A stretch of DNA of 64,000 nt from Fluviibacter phosphoraccumulans_A (lineage in GTDB: Bacteria > Pseudomonadota > Gammaproteobacteria > Burkholderiales > Rhodocyclaceae). The notes beneath the pieces are model-generated. The model was not told where the DNA came from. It did no database searches and saw only the letters and a program-made list of their open reading frames with translations. Below, in pieces: positions 7,815 through 17,243 of this stretch (positions are counted from its first letter, which is position 1; the number at the start of each line of letters is the position of its first letter). Where the stretch lies: assembly GCA_036287865.1 (NCBI GenBank), contig CP126743.1, forward strand, positions 1 through 64,000. Direction: 5' to 3'. Made by a program: the position numbers and the translations under genes.

Positions 7815-10169
7815 TTAGAACTTGTAGTTCAATGCGGTGTAATACGAAATGCCCATGTCCGGGACTGCGGTGCCCCACTGTGGGCCACCTTGTGCTGCGC
7901 TTGGGTTCATGGTCATCGTTCTACCCTGGCCCAGATAGGCACCACCCAGTGGTTGGTAGTAGAAGGTGTTGAACAGGTTATTAATACCGGCATCAACCCG
8001 CACCTTGCTCCACGAGTAACTTGCCTTCAGGTTGGTGAGAAAGTAACCCGGTGTTGGAATCTCATTGCGTTCAACCGACAAGAAGTTATTCTTGTTGGCA
8101 GCAGCAATAAACTGCAACTGGTTGTCCCATCCGCCAAACTGGTGCGTAAAGTTCAACTTGCCGTTAACTGGCATAACGTTATACAAGCCATAACCGGTCA
8201 CCAGATTTTTGCCATACGTCCAGTTAAACAAACCCTGGGCGCTGAAACGACCAAAGTCTGTTTTAGCAATCGGCATCTGTCCATCTAAGTCGATACCGGC
8301 CAAATTAGCGTTTTGATTAACGTACTGCAGGGTCTGGAAGCTATTAAGGATAGGCGAGCTGGCGCTAAGCTGTCTGCCCTGTGCTGCATTACCTGTCCAC
8401 TGCATGGCATCGATATAGTTGTTGACGTAGGAGTAGAATGGCGATGCTTTGACCATGTAGTCGCGTTCAGCTGTATGCAGATCATAGACAGCAGAAGCGG
8501 TATAGGCAGTTTCAGCTTTCAGGTTCGGATTGCCAAAATAGCAGTTGCCATCGCCCACATAGTTATTCATGACAGCGGCCATATTCCAGGCTGACCAAGA
8601 GTACAACTCGTAGAGGTTAGGCGCTCGGACCTGACGTGCCAAACCCAATTGCATGTCTTGCTTCTCGCTATGCTTGTAGCTGGTGGTTAGAACGACATCC
8701 ACATCATTAAAGGTTGCACTACGGCTATTATTATTGAAATATGCCGCATCGGTTGTTTCGTTACACATACCAGCTGCACAACCCATCGCTGGCATAGCGT
8801 AACCTGTGGTGGTGTTCGATCCCGCTGTGCCCCCAGCCTGTGCATAAGGCGCTGAATTCAAGTTATAGCCATGCACATTACCTGTTGAAGCATTAACCAA
8901 CGAATAGCGCACACCGAGCTCTGACTTAACATTCTGAGTAAAGCGCTCTTCCCACTCACCAAACACCGAAGCGATCTGCTGGCTACCACCATTGATATTC
9001 TGGAACGTGTATGGCGACATACCGCCTGTACCCGAAGTAGGCCACCAGTCGTTTAGATAGTACCGTTGCCACTCGGCACCAGTGCGCAACAATGACGTAT
9101 CGGCAACATTGATATCGCCTTTAACTTTAACGCCCGCGGTATTGCTATTGGTATTCATCGGCATACCAGGCGTGCCATAGGCCGTAGCTGGTGTAGCGCC
9201 ATAACCAAACTGTTTGTTTGGACCAAAGTTCATCTGGTGGTTCAGCTGCTCGTAGTAAGCCTGCGCTTCCAACTTACCCCAATCGTAACCGCCCCAATAT
9301 TGTAGGTTGTAACGTTGCTGCTAATTACCTGTTAAATCCATACGCTGATTGACATAACCTTCGTACGGAATATCCTGCCGGCTGTATTTAAGCTGCACAG
9401 TGTGCTTGTCGGCTTTAAGGGCTAACGCCACCGCCTGATTGGTGGCCTCATAGGAGGTCGACCCAACCATGTTGCCTGGCAAGACCTGGGTGCCACCGCT
9501 TGTTGTGTATTGCGTTGCCTGACCCGTGTGGAATGTCCGTGCGGCGATGTAGTTATTAGCGGATGAGGTTGAGCCGGTGTAGTTAACACTGAGCCAATCG
9601 GTCGCGGCGGTGATGCTGAGGTTGGCGCCGATATTATTGTTGTTGGTGCCATAGAAACCGCCGACATTACCGGTAATTAGGTTTTGCCCGTCTTCGGCAA
9701 ATGTCGGTTGGCCGGTACTGGCAACAACAGCACCACCTATACTATTCAACCCGATGCTCACCGGTTTGTAACTTTTGTAGACTTGTATGCTCTTGATACT
9801 GGGCGGATCCACATACGAGAGCGGCGTATTCATGTGGTTCGGACATGCGGGTACTGTATCGACACCATTAACCAGCACATTAATGCGCTGATCAGCCAGA
9901 CCACGAATAACCGGTATGCTGGAGACAGCACCACCGACCTGGAAGGCTACGCCAGACACATTGGTCATCAACGTTGCGGTATCAACGTTAGCCACCTTCT
10001 GCAGATCTAACTCTTTACCAGCCACAACGGCATCGGCATCGTAGCGGGTGGCGTTCACATCCACATTAACCGGCTCGGCGCTCGATTCCTAGGCCCATAC
10101 AGGCGTTACAGCAAAAGCAAAACTCACAGCAAGCGCCAATGGCTTGCGCATAAATAGTGGGGACTTCAT
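7815..10169 (-). pseudogene. TonB-dependent outer-membrane receptor (copper-type), two in-frame TAG codons
   Basis: ATG 10169 follows GGAG. A signal peptide (RKPLALAVSFAFAVTPVWA) is followed by TAG at 10089-10091 in place of the first mature residue. The plug domain is then clear (ATLMTNVSGVAF, IPVIRGLADQRINVLVNG, SIGLNSIGGAVV). A second TAG lies at 9321-9323 in the barrel between MDLTGN and QQRYNLQYWGG. The barrel continues to the terminal aromatic residue of ALNYKF. Apart from these two codons the 784-codon frame is undamaged. ACPNHMNTPLSY in the plug resembles the Cys/His/Met loop of OprC/NosA-like copper receptors, and the neighbouring PCuAC and DUF2946-like genes agree with copper. Substrate remains inference. 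As read, only a secreted stub would be made unless UAG is read through. Confidence 0.85.
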
Positions 10170-10290
10170 TACAAACTCCAATTTGAATTCGCGTGGTGCT
10201 TGCGGTGATCAGCCGCGCACAACAACGCTTACTGGCACTACGCCAGTGCTCTATTCAGATCAGAGTTGTGTAGGGGGCCCGGTGGCTGGT

Positions 10291-10554
10291 TCAAGACCAA
10301 GCGCGGGTGAGGTAGACGGCCGTAAAGGCCAGTTGTCCGACTTCGGCACCAGCACTCTTGTGCATTTTGAAGTCAAAATTCATAGGCGGTGCAATACCGG
10401 TCTGACTCATCAGACAGAGTGGGCAATGCCCGCCGGATTTGGCCTGCGTGTCGGTATCAGTATCCAGATCACCGGCGACCCACACTTGGCTACTGCCCTG
10501 CATGGTACACACCGATTCCCAACCGCCCTCACCTGCAGCCGCCATAGGGGCCAT
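10291..10554 (-). CDS. DUF2946-like CxxC protein, apparently lacking its signal peptide
   Basis: The 87-residue frame includes GEGGWESVCTMQGSSQVWV and, further on, GGHCPLCLMSQTG, a pattern I associate with small DUF2946-type metal-locus proteins. The upstream frame is closed by TAA only a dozen codons before the ATG, so the expected N-terminal signal or membrane segment is missing. The start overlaps the end of the lipoprotein gene by 26 bases. It may be a truncated remnant joined to the lipoprotein gene by deletion, or a translationally coupled short protein. The TonB receptor gene follows after 121 bases. Confidence 0.5.
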   Translation of the reverse strand: MAPMAAAGEGGWESVCTMQGSSQVWVAGDLDTDTDTQAKSGGHCPLCLMSQTGIAPPMNFDFKMHKSAGAEVGQLAFTAVYLTRAWS

Positions 10555-11008
10555 AACCCATTTCCGGGCCAGCCACTGAATTTAACTCAATAGCATCGGC
10601 CACATTGTTAATGGCCTGGGCTTGTGCCTGTTGCGCGAGTACGTTTTCTCGCTGGTTGGCGACTTTGAGGTCTTTATCCAGACCCGGGACATTGGCCGGG
10701 CGGGCAATGTTCACCGTGTAGTCCGAATCCATGCCGTTACAGAGTGGCGTGCTGTCTGGCGAAGCGGCCTCTGCACCGCTGGCCCATTGTGCCGTAAATC
10801 CCGGTGCCATGTAGCAGCCGTTTGTGGCCTGCGGGAAACCGCGAGCTGAATCTTTGGTGAGGGTAATCACCAGGGGCGCCTGCCCCAGCGCCTGTTTATT
10901 GCTGCTGATCAGCGCTCCTTGCGGCACTGAGTTCACCGTTAAAGAGCCAGCGCAACCAGAGAGCGCCACCATGGCTATCAGGGGGAGCGATCGGCAAAAA
11001 GGTGTCAT
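10529..11008 (-). CDS. Putative lipoprotein with a PEGA-like segment
   Basis: Starting at ATG 11008 (AAAGGA upstream) the product has 159 residues and a lipobox LSGC at the end of a short hydrophobic signal, so it should be lipid-anchored. Residues after the cysteine (LTVNSVPQGALISSNKQALGQAPLVITL) resemble a PEGA-type beta domain. The middle has several cysteines and the C-terminus is Gln/Ala rich. It starts 4 bases after the fbpC stop and is therefore likely co-transcribed with the iron transporter genes. I recognise no specific function. Confidence 0.65.
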   Translation of the reverse strand: MTPFCRSLPLIAMVALSGCAGSLTVNSVPQGALISSNKQALGQAPLVITLTKDSARGFPQATNGCYMAPGFTAQWASGAEAASPDSTPLCNGMDSDYTVNIARPANVPGLDKDLKVANQRENVLAQQAQAQAINNVADAIELNSVAGPEMGYGPYGGCR

Positions 11009-11012
11009 GAAC

Positions 11013-12065
11013 TTATCCTTTGGGGAAGGCAACGAGGTGATCGATTTCCAATTGAATGCCAATCATCTCACCAACCGCGTGATTATGGTGACTTGGAACC
11101 AATGATAAGACGCGATCACCCGACGGTAGTTCAAGTGTATAGAGGAAGGCTGCGCCCCGGAAGACACGTTCAAGCACTTTGGCGCGAACAGGGCTGCTGT
11201 CGTCATGCTGAATATCATCGGGACGGATCAAAACATCGACATCGGAATCCATCGCCACATCCAGCGGCTGAATCCGGCAGAGTTCGCCCAGCTCGAAACT
11301 GACACAGTTTTGCCCGCTCACCCATGCCGGCAAGAAAACGCCATCGCCAACAAAGGTGGCGATATGACGCGTCGCCGGCTCGTGATAAAGGGCATAAGGC
11401 GATGCCCATTGTTGCAGCTGACCATCGACCATAACGCCAACACGATCTGCCATAGCAAAGGCTTCCTGCTGATTGTGCGTGACCAGCAAGCCGGTGGTAC
11501 CAGTTTCTTTGAGGATGTTGTGTACGTCGATCGAGAGTCGCTCACGCAGTTCGACGTCAAGATTGGAGAACGGTTCGTCCATCAGCAGTATCGTAGGGCC
11601 CGGCGCTAATGCACGCGCCAGAGCGACCCGTTGCTGCTGCCCGCCAGAAAGCTGATGCGGATAACGTTTGCCGGCATCCGATAAACCAACCAACTCGAGC
11701 ATTTCATCAATGCGCCGGCCTTTATCAACACTGCTCCATTCGCGTAAACCAAAGCCCACGTTATTGGCCACGGTCATATGCGGAAAGAGCGCATAGTCCT
11801 GAAAAACCATACCAATCTGGCGGCGCTCTGGCGCCAGCTGCCAATTGGCATCGGCAACCCAGTGACCATTCAGCGCAATACAACCGCCTTGCAATGGCTC
11901 AAAGCCGGCAATGGCTCTGAGTACGGTGGTTTTGCCGCAGCCGGAGCCGCCGAGTAAACAACCAATCTCTCCAGGTGCCAGAGCAAACGACAGCTCGCTG
12001 ACGACCGATTTACCGCCGTAACCCAAAACCACCGCATCAAGATGTAGCGCGTCCATACGTCTCAC
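11013..12065 (-). CDS. fbpC: Ferric iron ABC transporter, ATP-binding subunit
   Basis: The 350-residue ATPase energises the FbpAB iron importer at the inner membrane. Walker A is GGSGCGKTT, the Q-loop region is GMVFQDYALFPHMTV, the signature is LSGGQQQRVALARALAP, and Walker B is ILLMDEPFSNLD followed by the LLVTHNQQEAFAMADR switch histidine. A TOBE-type regulatory C-terminus follows (VLIRPDDIQHDD). The longest frame uses GTG 12065; ATG 12056 (MDALHLD) is an equally good start. The gene begins 7 bases after the fbpB stop, consistent with one operon. Confidence 0.93.
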   Translation of the reverse strand: MRRMDALHLDAVVLGYGGKSVVSELSFALAPGEIGCLLGGSGCGKTTVLRAIAGFEPLQGGCIALNGHWVADANWQLAPERRQIGMVFQDYALFPHMTVANNVGFGLREWSSVDKGRRIDEMLELVGLSDAGKRYPHQLSGGQQQRVALARALAPGPTILLMDEPFSNLDVELRERLSIDVHNILKETGTTGLLVTHNQQEAFAMADRVGVMVDGQLQQWASPYALYHEPATRHIATFVGDGVFLPAWVSGQNCVSFELGELCRIQPLDVAMDSDVDVLIRPDDIQHDDSSPVRAKVLERVFRGAAFLYTLELPSGDRVLSLVPSHHNHAVGEMIGIQLEIDHLVAFPKG

Positions 12066-12072
12066 TGTACCG

Positions 12073-13698
12073 TTAATGAAAACCCGATTCGGATTTTTTG
12101 ATCAGCAGAATAACAGGCAACAATCCGGCCAGTACAATCGCCAGGCTGGGTAATGCGGCACGATCCCACATGCCTTCGGAAGTCATTTCAAATACCCGCA
12201 CGGCCAGCGTATCCCAACCGAAGGGCCGCGTCATCAAAGTAATGGGCATTTCTTTCATGACATCCACAAAGACAATCAGCGCTGCCGTGAGCAAACCACC
12301 GCGCACCATGGGCAACTGTAAATGCAGCAGTACTTTTTTGGGAGACAAGCCGAGTGAGCGTGCCGCGTTACCCTGGTTACGGGTGACGCGTTGCATGGCA
12401 GCATCGATGGGCTGGAAGGCTACTGCCAGAAAACGTGCCGACAGCGCGGCCAACATAACGATCAGCGAGCCTTTGAGGATTTGCTGCACATCCCAATGAA
12501 ACCAGGCCGCCAGACTGATAAGCTGGTTATCAAGCCAGGCCACCGGAATAAACACACCCACCGCCAGCACCGTGCCGGGAATGGCATAACCTAGCGTGGC
12601 CAGGCGCACGATCATCTGCGTTGTATTGTCTTTGTGGTGCTGATGTATCGCGCTGAGCAACAAGCCGAGTACGGTGACCACCAGTGCGGCAACGCCCGCG
12701 AGCCAGACCGAGTGCAATAGAAATACCGGGTAACGCGCATCGAAGTCTTCTTTCCAGACATCAACCACCCAGACCACCAGTTGCACCATGGGCACCGCAA
12801 AGGCAATGGCAAAGATCGCTGCGCAGAATACTGCCGCCGCCCATTTGGCACCGTCCTGTAATGCAATGCGTACCGGCGTAAAACTCTTTACAGCATAGCG
12901 ACGGTTATGGCGCAGACGCTGGTCGATCACGGCCAGGGCCAACACCACCAACACCAGTAAGGATGCCAACTGACTAGCGGCTGATAAATTGAAGAGCGAG
13001 AACCAGGCTTTATAAATGGCGGTGGTGAAGGTATCAAAGCTGAAAATGGATACGCTTCCGAAATCGGCCAGAGTTTCCATCAGTGCCAACGTTACCCCAC
13101 CCGCGATCCACGGGCGCGCCATAGGCAAGGCGACTTTCCAGAATGCCTGGAAGCGTGTGTAGCCGAGCATCTGCGCCGCTTCTACCGCCCGCAAGCCCTG
13201 CGTAATAAATGCATTACGCGCTAGGAGATATACGTAGGGGTAAAAGGCCAGCGGCAGCACCAGCACCACGCCACCGGTTGAACGGATTGGCGGGAACCAG
13301 GCAGAACTACCAAACCAACCTCGCAACACGGTTTGCACCGGGCCGGTAAAGTCGAGCAACCCCACTTGCACAAAAGCCAGAACATAGGCCGGCATGGCCA
13401 GCGGCAGCATCAACCCCCAGGAAAAAAACTTCCGGCCGGGGAAATTACAGACTGCAGTGAGCCAGGCCAGTGAGACACCCAGAAACAGCACCCCAGCGCC
13501 TACGCCCAACACGAGCACCAGGGTATTCCAGAGCACGCCCGGTAACACATAAGCTGCGAGATGTTCCCAGGCATCGACTTGCTGATCAAAGAACGAGGCC
13601 AGCACCACCAGCAGCGGAATAAGCGTAAGGGCAGCAATGGCTAGGGCCCGCAAGGGGCCCCAACCACGCCAGTTCCAGATTGATCCACGCTGATACAT
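12073..13698 (-). CDS. fbpB: Ferric iron ABC transporter, permease subunit
   Basis: The 541-residue fused permease has about twelve membrane segments made of two homologous halves. Each half has an EAA-type loop that docks the ATPase (EAAQMLGYTRFQAFWKVALP and NAARSLGLSPKKVLLHLQLP). This length and double-domain layout are typical of FbpB/SfuB. It starts 7 bases after fbpA and ends 7 bases before fbpC. Confidence 0.93.
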   Translation of the reverse strand: MYQRGSIWNWRGWGPLRALAIAALTLIPLLVVLASFFDQQVDAWEHLAAYVLPGVLWNTLVLVLGVGAGVLFLGVSLAWLTAVCNFPGRKFFSWGLMLPLAMPAYVLAFVQVGLLDFTGPVQTVLRGWFGSSAWFPPIRSTGGVVLVLPLAFYPYVYLLARNAFITQGLRAVEAAQMLGYTRFQAFWKVALPMARPWIAGGVTLALMETLADFGSVSIFSFDTFTTAIYKAWFSLFNLSAASQLASLLVLVVLALAVIDQRLRHNRRYAVKSFTPVRIALQDGAKWAAAVFCAAIFAIAFAVPMVQLVVWVVDVWKEDFDARYPVFLLHSVWLAGVAALVVTVLGLLLSAIHQHHKDNTTQMIVRLATLGYAIPGTVLAVGVFIPVAWLDNQLISLAAWFHWDVQQILKGSLIVMLAALSARFLAVAFQPIDAAMQRVTRNQGNAARSLGLSPKKVLLHLQLPMVRGGLLTAALIVFVDVMKEMPITLMTRPFGWDTLAVRVFEMTSEGMWDRAALPSLAIVLAGLLPVILLIKKSESGFH

Positions 13699-13705
13699 TG
13701 CCAGG

Positions 13706-14722
13706 TTATCGGTACCCTGCCCGATCCATCAGGCGGGTTGCGGCACCTTGCAGCTCGCCCGCTTTGGAGACATTGATCAGGTCCATCTTGTATGGACCCC
13801 AATGACGAATGATGGAGTCTGGTTTTACCTTCTGGTTGACCGGGTATTCAAAATCATCATTGGTGTAGATGCCTTGTGCAGTTTCTGACGACAGCCATTC
13901 GATCAGACGTTGTCCGCCCGCGGCATTAGGCGCAGCACGCGTCACCCCCGCACCGGAAATGTTCACGTGAACACCGCGCTCTTTCTGATTCGCCCAGAAC
14001 AGGCCGACCGGCATATTGGGATCTTTATCCAATGCACGTGCCAGGTAATAGGTATTCACAATACCCACTTCACACTGACCGGCTGCTACCGCTTTGATGA
14101 CGCCATTATCGTCAGCAAAGACATCCGTTGCCAGATTACCGACCCAACCGCGCACCACCTCTTCGGTGCGCTTTTCACCGAGGGTGGCAATCATGGTGGC
14201 AATCAGTGATTGGTTATAGACCTTCTTGGAAGTACGCAGACAAAGCTTGCCCTTCCACTGCGGATCGGCCAATGCTTCATAGGTAGAGAGCTGTGACGGA
14301 TTCACAAACTTCTTGTTATAGATAATCGTGCGCGCACGAATGGATAGCCCATACCACTTGCCTTTAGGATCACGCAGATTGGCGGGTACGTTGGCGTTTA
14401 GCACGCTGGACTTAATGGGCTGCAACAGATCCAAGCGGCTGGCATGCCACAAATTACCGGCATCAACTGTAATGAGCACATCGGCCGGTGACTTGGCACC
14501 TTCTGCTTTCAAGCGCTCCAGCAAGGGGCCTTCTTTATCGGTAAGCACCTGAATCTTGGTGCCGGTTTCTTTGGTGTAGGCATCAAAGAGCGGCTTGATC
14601 AGTTGCTCATTGCGAGCGGAATAAACCGTGACTGTATCGGCAGCCGCGCTACCGGCGAAAATCGCGAGCGCAGAAACGATAGCGGGAAAAAGCCGTTTTA
14701 GAGGATTAAAGCGCGTTGTCAT
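13706..14722 (-). CDS. fbpA: Ferric iron ABC transporter, periplasmic substrate-binding protein
   Basis: The product is 338 residues from ATG 14722, preceded by CGAGA; a longer frame from 14752 adds ten residues before the signal peptide. The signal peptide ends near GSAAA|DTVTVYSARNEQL. The transferrin-like binding-protein fold is recognisable from VYSARNE, LLERLKAEG, PADVLITVDAG, a GEKRTEEVVRGW segment, and the tyrosine pair in IVNTYYLARAL that ligates Fe(III) in this family. A Fur-like box lies in the 77-base gap upstream, so iron repression is likely. Confidence 0.93.
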   Translation of the reverse strand: MTTRFNPLKRLFPAIVSALAIFAGSAAADTVTVYSARNEQLIKPLFDAYTKETGTKIQVLTDKEGPLLERLKAEGAKSPADVLITVDAGNLWHASRLDLLQPIKSSVLNANVPANLRDPKGKWYGLSIRARTIIYNKKFVNPSQLSTYEALADPQWKGKLCLRTSKKVYNQSLIATMIATLGEKRTEEVVRGWVGNLATDVFADDNGVIKAVAAGQCEVGIVNTYYLARALDKDPNMPVGLFWANQKERGVHVNISGAGVTRAAPNAAGGQRLIEWLSSETAQGIYTNDDFEYPVNQKVKPDSIIRHWGPYKMDLINVSKAGELQGAATRLMDRAGYR

Positions 14723-14774
14723 ATCAATCTCGTTGAATAAATTGAACACCATAAAATCACACGGACTATTTTAC

Positions 14775-14789
14775 TAGGAATAATTCTCA
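14775..14789 (-). promoter_or_regulatory. Fur-like box upstream of fbpA
   Basis: On the minus strand the sequence TGAGAATTATTCCTA matches the 7-1-7 Fur model TGATAATNATTATCA at 11 of 14 informative positions by eye. It lies in the gap between the DyP-peroxidase gene and fbpA, about 55 bases before the fbpA start. Confidence 0.65.
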
Positions 14790-14799
14790 TTAACAATGA

Positions 14800-16062
14800 T
14801 CAAACGAAGATATCCTGACCAATACATTCCCCTGGTTTTACACCGCGCGGACAGGCGAATACACCGCCACCCACATGCGTTGTAAATTGTTGCAACATGT
14901 CGAACTGCGCCATCTTGGCAAAGATCTGGATAAATCCCGTTCGCGGGTCACGCTGATAACACTGGAATAACAAACCCGCATCAAAGGTCATCAGCTGCCG
15001 CCAGGGTGGCCAGCGCTCGGCAAATTTAGCGATGCCATTATCGTAGTTGTATGCACGACGGAGTATTTCTGCACCGCCATTCATTTCTGGTGCAGACATA
15101 GCGGCATGCGAAAACTCGGCCGTGACCGGATTGCCCTCTTTATCAACCCGGTTAAGGTCGAGACTTTCTTTTTCGGTCTTTTTGCCAATAGGTGCGCCAG
15201 AAATCTTATGACGGCCCATAGTTTCTTCCTGAAACGCAATTTTCATTTCGTCCCAGTGGTCCAGTGAAATACGAATCGGGCGAATCACCATATAAGTGCC
15301 ACCCTGCAACCATTGAGGCGCCTCTTTCCCGACCCAGACAAACTTCTTCATGGCTTTAGGGTCAGTAGGCTTCACGTTAATCGTGCCATCTAGAAAGCCT
15401 ATCTGGTTTCTTGGTGTCGTGTGCTTTTGAAAGCCGCCGGCAAAACCGGACTGACCCCAGCGCATTTCAGCCACATCTTTGGCTGCACGAGCAAAGCGAC
15501 GGATTGCACTTTCGACAACCATAAAATCATCAGCGCACACTTGCACAAAAATATCGCCGCCCGTGCGTTCAGGAACCAACTGGTCTCCCGCAAAGCGTGG
15601 TAAATCAACCAACGCTTCGGGCTGCTTATCCGAAATACCGAAACGGTCGACCCCCTCTTTCTTGAAGAGAGTTGGTCCAAACCCGAAATTAACCGTGAGG
15701 TTAGCAAGTCCCAGCCCTACTGCCTCGCCTAAAACCGGATCCGGCTTCTGACGATCTGCTTTACGGTCGAAACGCTCTGGCTGGCTCATCAATGCCGCTG
15801 CGATTTGTGTCCACCGCTGCAACATGCCGATCAATTCGCTTCTCTCCGTCGTCGTGACATCAAAAGCAACAAAATAGGTGTGCCGCTGCATATCATCGAC
15901 GATGCCGGGTTGATGCTCACCTAAAAACACTCGCTCTCCTGACTCATTAGCCGATTTTGCTTCGCTAGCAAAAGCCAGCTTTGGCCCAGAAATCGCTGCG
16001 GCGGCACTTAAACCGGCCCATGATAACAACTCTCTTCTTGTAACCATGATCTTATTTTCCAA
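14800..16062 (-). CDS. Dyp-type haem peroxidase, EfeB-like, Tat-exported
   Basis: The 420-residue protein has a twin-arginine signal (VTRRELLSWAGLSAAAAISG), so it is folded with haem before export to the periplasm. DyP family marks are QIGFLDGTIN (the GxxDG motif with the distal aspartate), a candidate proximal histidine in EFSHAAM, and ILRRAYNY near the haem. EfeB proteins oxidise substrates or have been reported to release iron from haem as part of ferrous-iron uptake. It is the third gene after the Fur-controlled porin and begins 5 bases after the beta-propeller gene. No EfeU or EfeO gene is nearby. Confidence 0.88.
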   Translation of the reverse strand: MENKIMVTRRELLSWAGLSAAAAISGPKLAFASEAKSANESGERVFLGEHQPGIVDDMQRHTYFVAFDVTTTERSELIGMLQRWTQIAAALMSQPERFDRKADRQKPDPVLGEAVGLGLANLTVNFGFGPTLFKKEGVDRFGISDKQPEALVDLPRFAGDQLVPERTGGDIFVQVCADDFMVVESAIRRFARAAKDVAEMRWGQSGFAGGFQKHTTPRNQIGFLDGTINVKPTDPKAMKKFVWVGKEAPQWLQGGTYMVIRPIRISLDHWDEMKIAFQEETMGRHKISGAPIGKKTEKESLDLNRVDKEGNPVTAEFSHAAMSAPEMNGGAEILRRAYNYDNGIAKFAERWPPWRQLMTFDAGLLFQCYQRDPRTGFIQIFAKMAQFDMLQQFTTHVGGGVFACPRGVKPGECIGQDIFV

Positions 16063-16067
16063 ACAAA

Positions 16068-17219
16068 TTAAGGTGCTGCAATTCGTAGTGCGTTGATGTC
16101 GTCTTCAACGTAATAAAAGCTCCTTCCATCGGGTGCTAAAGCAATGCCAAATAGGTTGCCGTTACCTGGTGGGGACTGCGCCTGGTTAGCGTTAAGCCAG
16201 TGTGCGTAGATCTGCCGATCCGTCTTTGGATCAATTTCAACGGCCTGACCATTTTTACCGTTCGCCACAATCAAATGCCCTTCTGGTGTCATAAACATGG
16301 CCAGCGGCCACAACAACAAACCATCTTTAGTGACCAACAGTCCTTTGCCGGCGCTTGTTGTTCTTGTGCTGGCTTTTTCAATGGCGGTGATTTCGTTATC
16401 CAGGCCGTCTGTTACGTAGAGCGTGTCGTCAGGCCCTAGGGTTAAGCCTGTTGGCCCTAATAAAAAGTTAGCCTTGTCGGCACGATGAGAAAATCCATCA
16501 CCTACCACTGTCTGGCTCACCAGCACTGGCGGCTTACCATTCGGAATCTTGAGTTCCAGACGAAGCACCGTCGCGTTATGTTCCATCACTGGATATTTGG
16601 TGGCTGGATCAATCACGCCAGGACCTTTGAGGCCAAAGCCAGCCATGCTGATAAATAGGGTTGCCGTGTCTCCGTTATCGACAACCGCCATATTCCCCCA
16701 AGGACCATTAATGGTTGGGCCGGCCCAGGTTGCCACGTGCTGCCCGTTGCTATCGAGCACCAACATGCAGCCATCTCCCTTGGTGGCTGTAGTGCCATCT
16801 TTACTGGGCGTACTGCCCACAATGACCCAGCCGCTTTTAAGCATGATCATAGCGGTGGTAAGCCCTACACCTCCGGGACAATCCTTTAGCGTCTTAGGAA
16901 ACTGCGCAAACAGCTTGGTTTCTTTGGTGCTCGGACGGTAACGGATGATGGTTGTGCCCGTCCCTTGCAGGTTGGAAATATCGTTGAAGTTATCAACGAG
17001 CACATCGTCCTTTTCAATGGCTCCCGCACTCACTGGCGCAACGATCACGGCGTAGGGATTCACGTCACCATTTTCAGGAATCGTCGACGTCAGGAATTTG
17101 TGTTTCTTGATCGTTTCTAGCATGCCTTGCGGCTCAGCATAGGCATACCCGATACCGAATACGAGCGCCCCGTAAAGAACGCCTTTGACAAGTTTGATGT
17201 ACCAATTCAGTTTTTTCAT
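16068..17219 (-). CDS. Secreted NHL/SMP-30-like beta-propeller protein
   Basis: The 383-residue precursor has an N-terminal hydrophobic segment ending near YAYAEP. The body repeats propeller-blade-like elements (TTIIRYRPSTKETKLFAQFP, LTLGPDDTLYVTDGLDNEI, MFMTPEGHLIVANGKNGQAV, GIALAPDGRSFYYVEDDI). It should be periplasmic. It sits between the porin and the DyP peroxidase with gaps of 24 and 5 bases, so the three are very likely co-expressed under Fur control. No catalytic residues are recognisable. A scaffold or binding role for iron/haem handling is inference from context only. Confidence 0.75.
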   Translation of the reverse strand: MKKLNWYIKLVKGVLYGALVFGIGYAYAEPQGMLETIKKHKFLTSTIPENGDVNPYAVIVAPVSAGAIEKDDVLVDNFNDISNLQGTGTTIIRYRPSTKETKLFAQFPKTLKDCPGGVGLTTAMIMLKSGWVIVGSTPSKDGTTATKGDGCMLVLDSNGQHVATWAGPTINGPWGNMAVVDNGDTATLFISMAGFGLKGPGVIDPATKYPVMEHNATVLRLELKIPNGKPPVLVSQTVVGDGFSHRADKANFLLGPTGLTLGPDDTLYVTDGLDNEITAIEKASTRTTSAGKGLLVTKDGLLLWPLAMFMTPEGHLIVANGKNGQAVEIDPKTDRQIYAHWLNANQAQSPPGNGNLFGIALAPDGRSFYYVEDDINALRIAAP

Positions 17220-17243
17220 GATTTGTCTGGTGATTTAGGTAAG

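Noticed and set aside
10192..10230. Possible third copy of the dispersed repeat upstream of the TonB receptor gene
   Set aside because: It shares only short pieces (GCGTGGTGCTTGC and CACAACAACG) in a different order, which could arise by chance in a GC-rich leader.
6522..11008. Reading the PCuAC, trxC and TonB region as one operon
   Set aside because: PCuAC and trxC are on the plus strand with a terminator between them, while the receptor group is on the minus strand; they are neighbours only.
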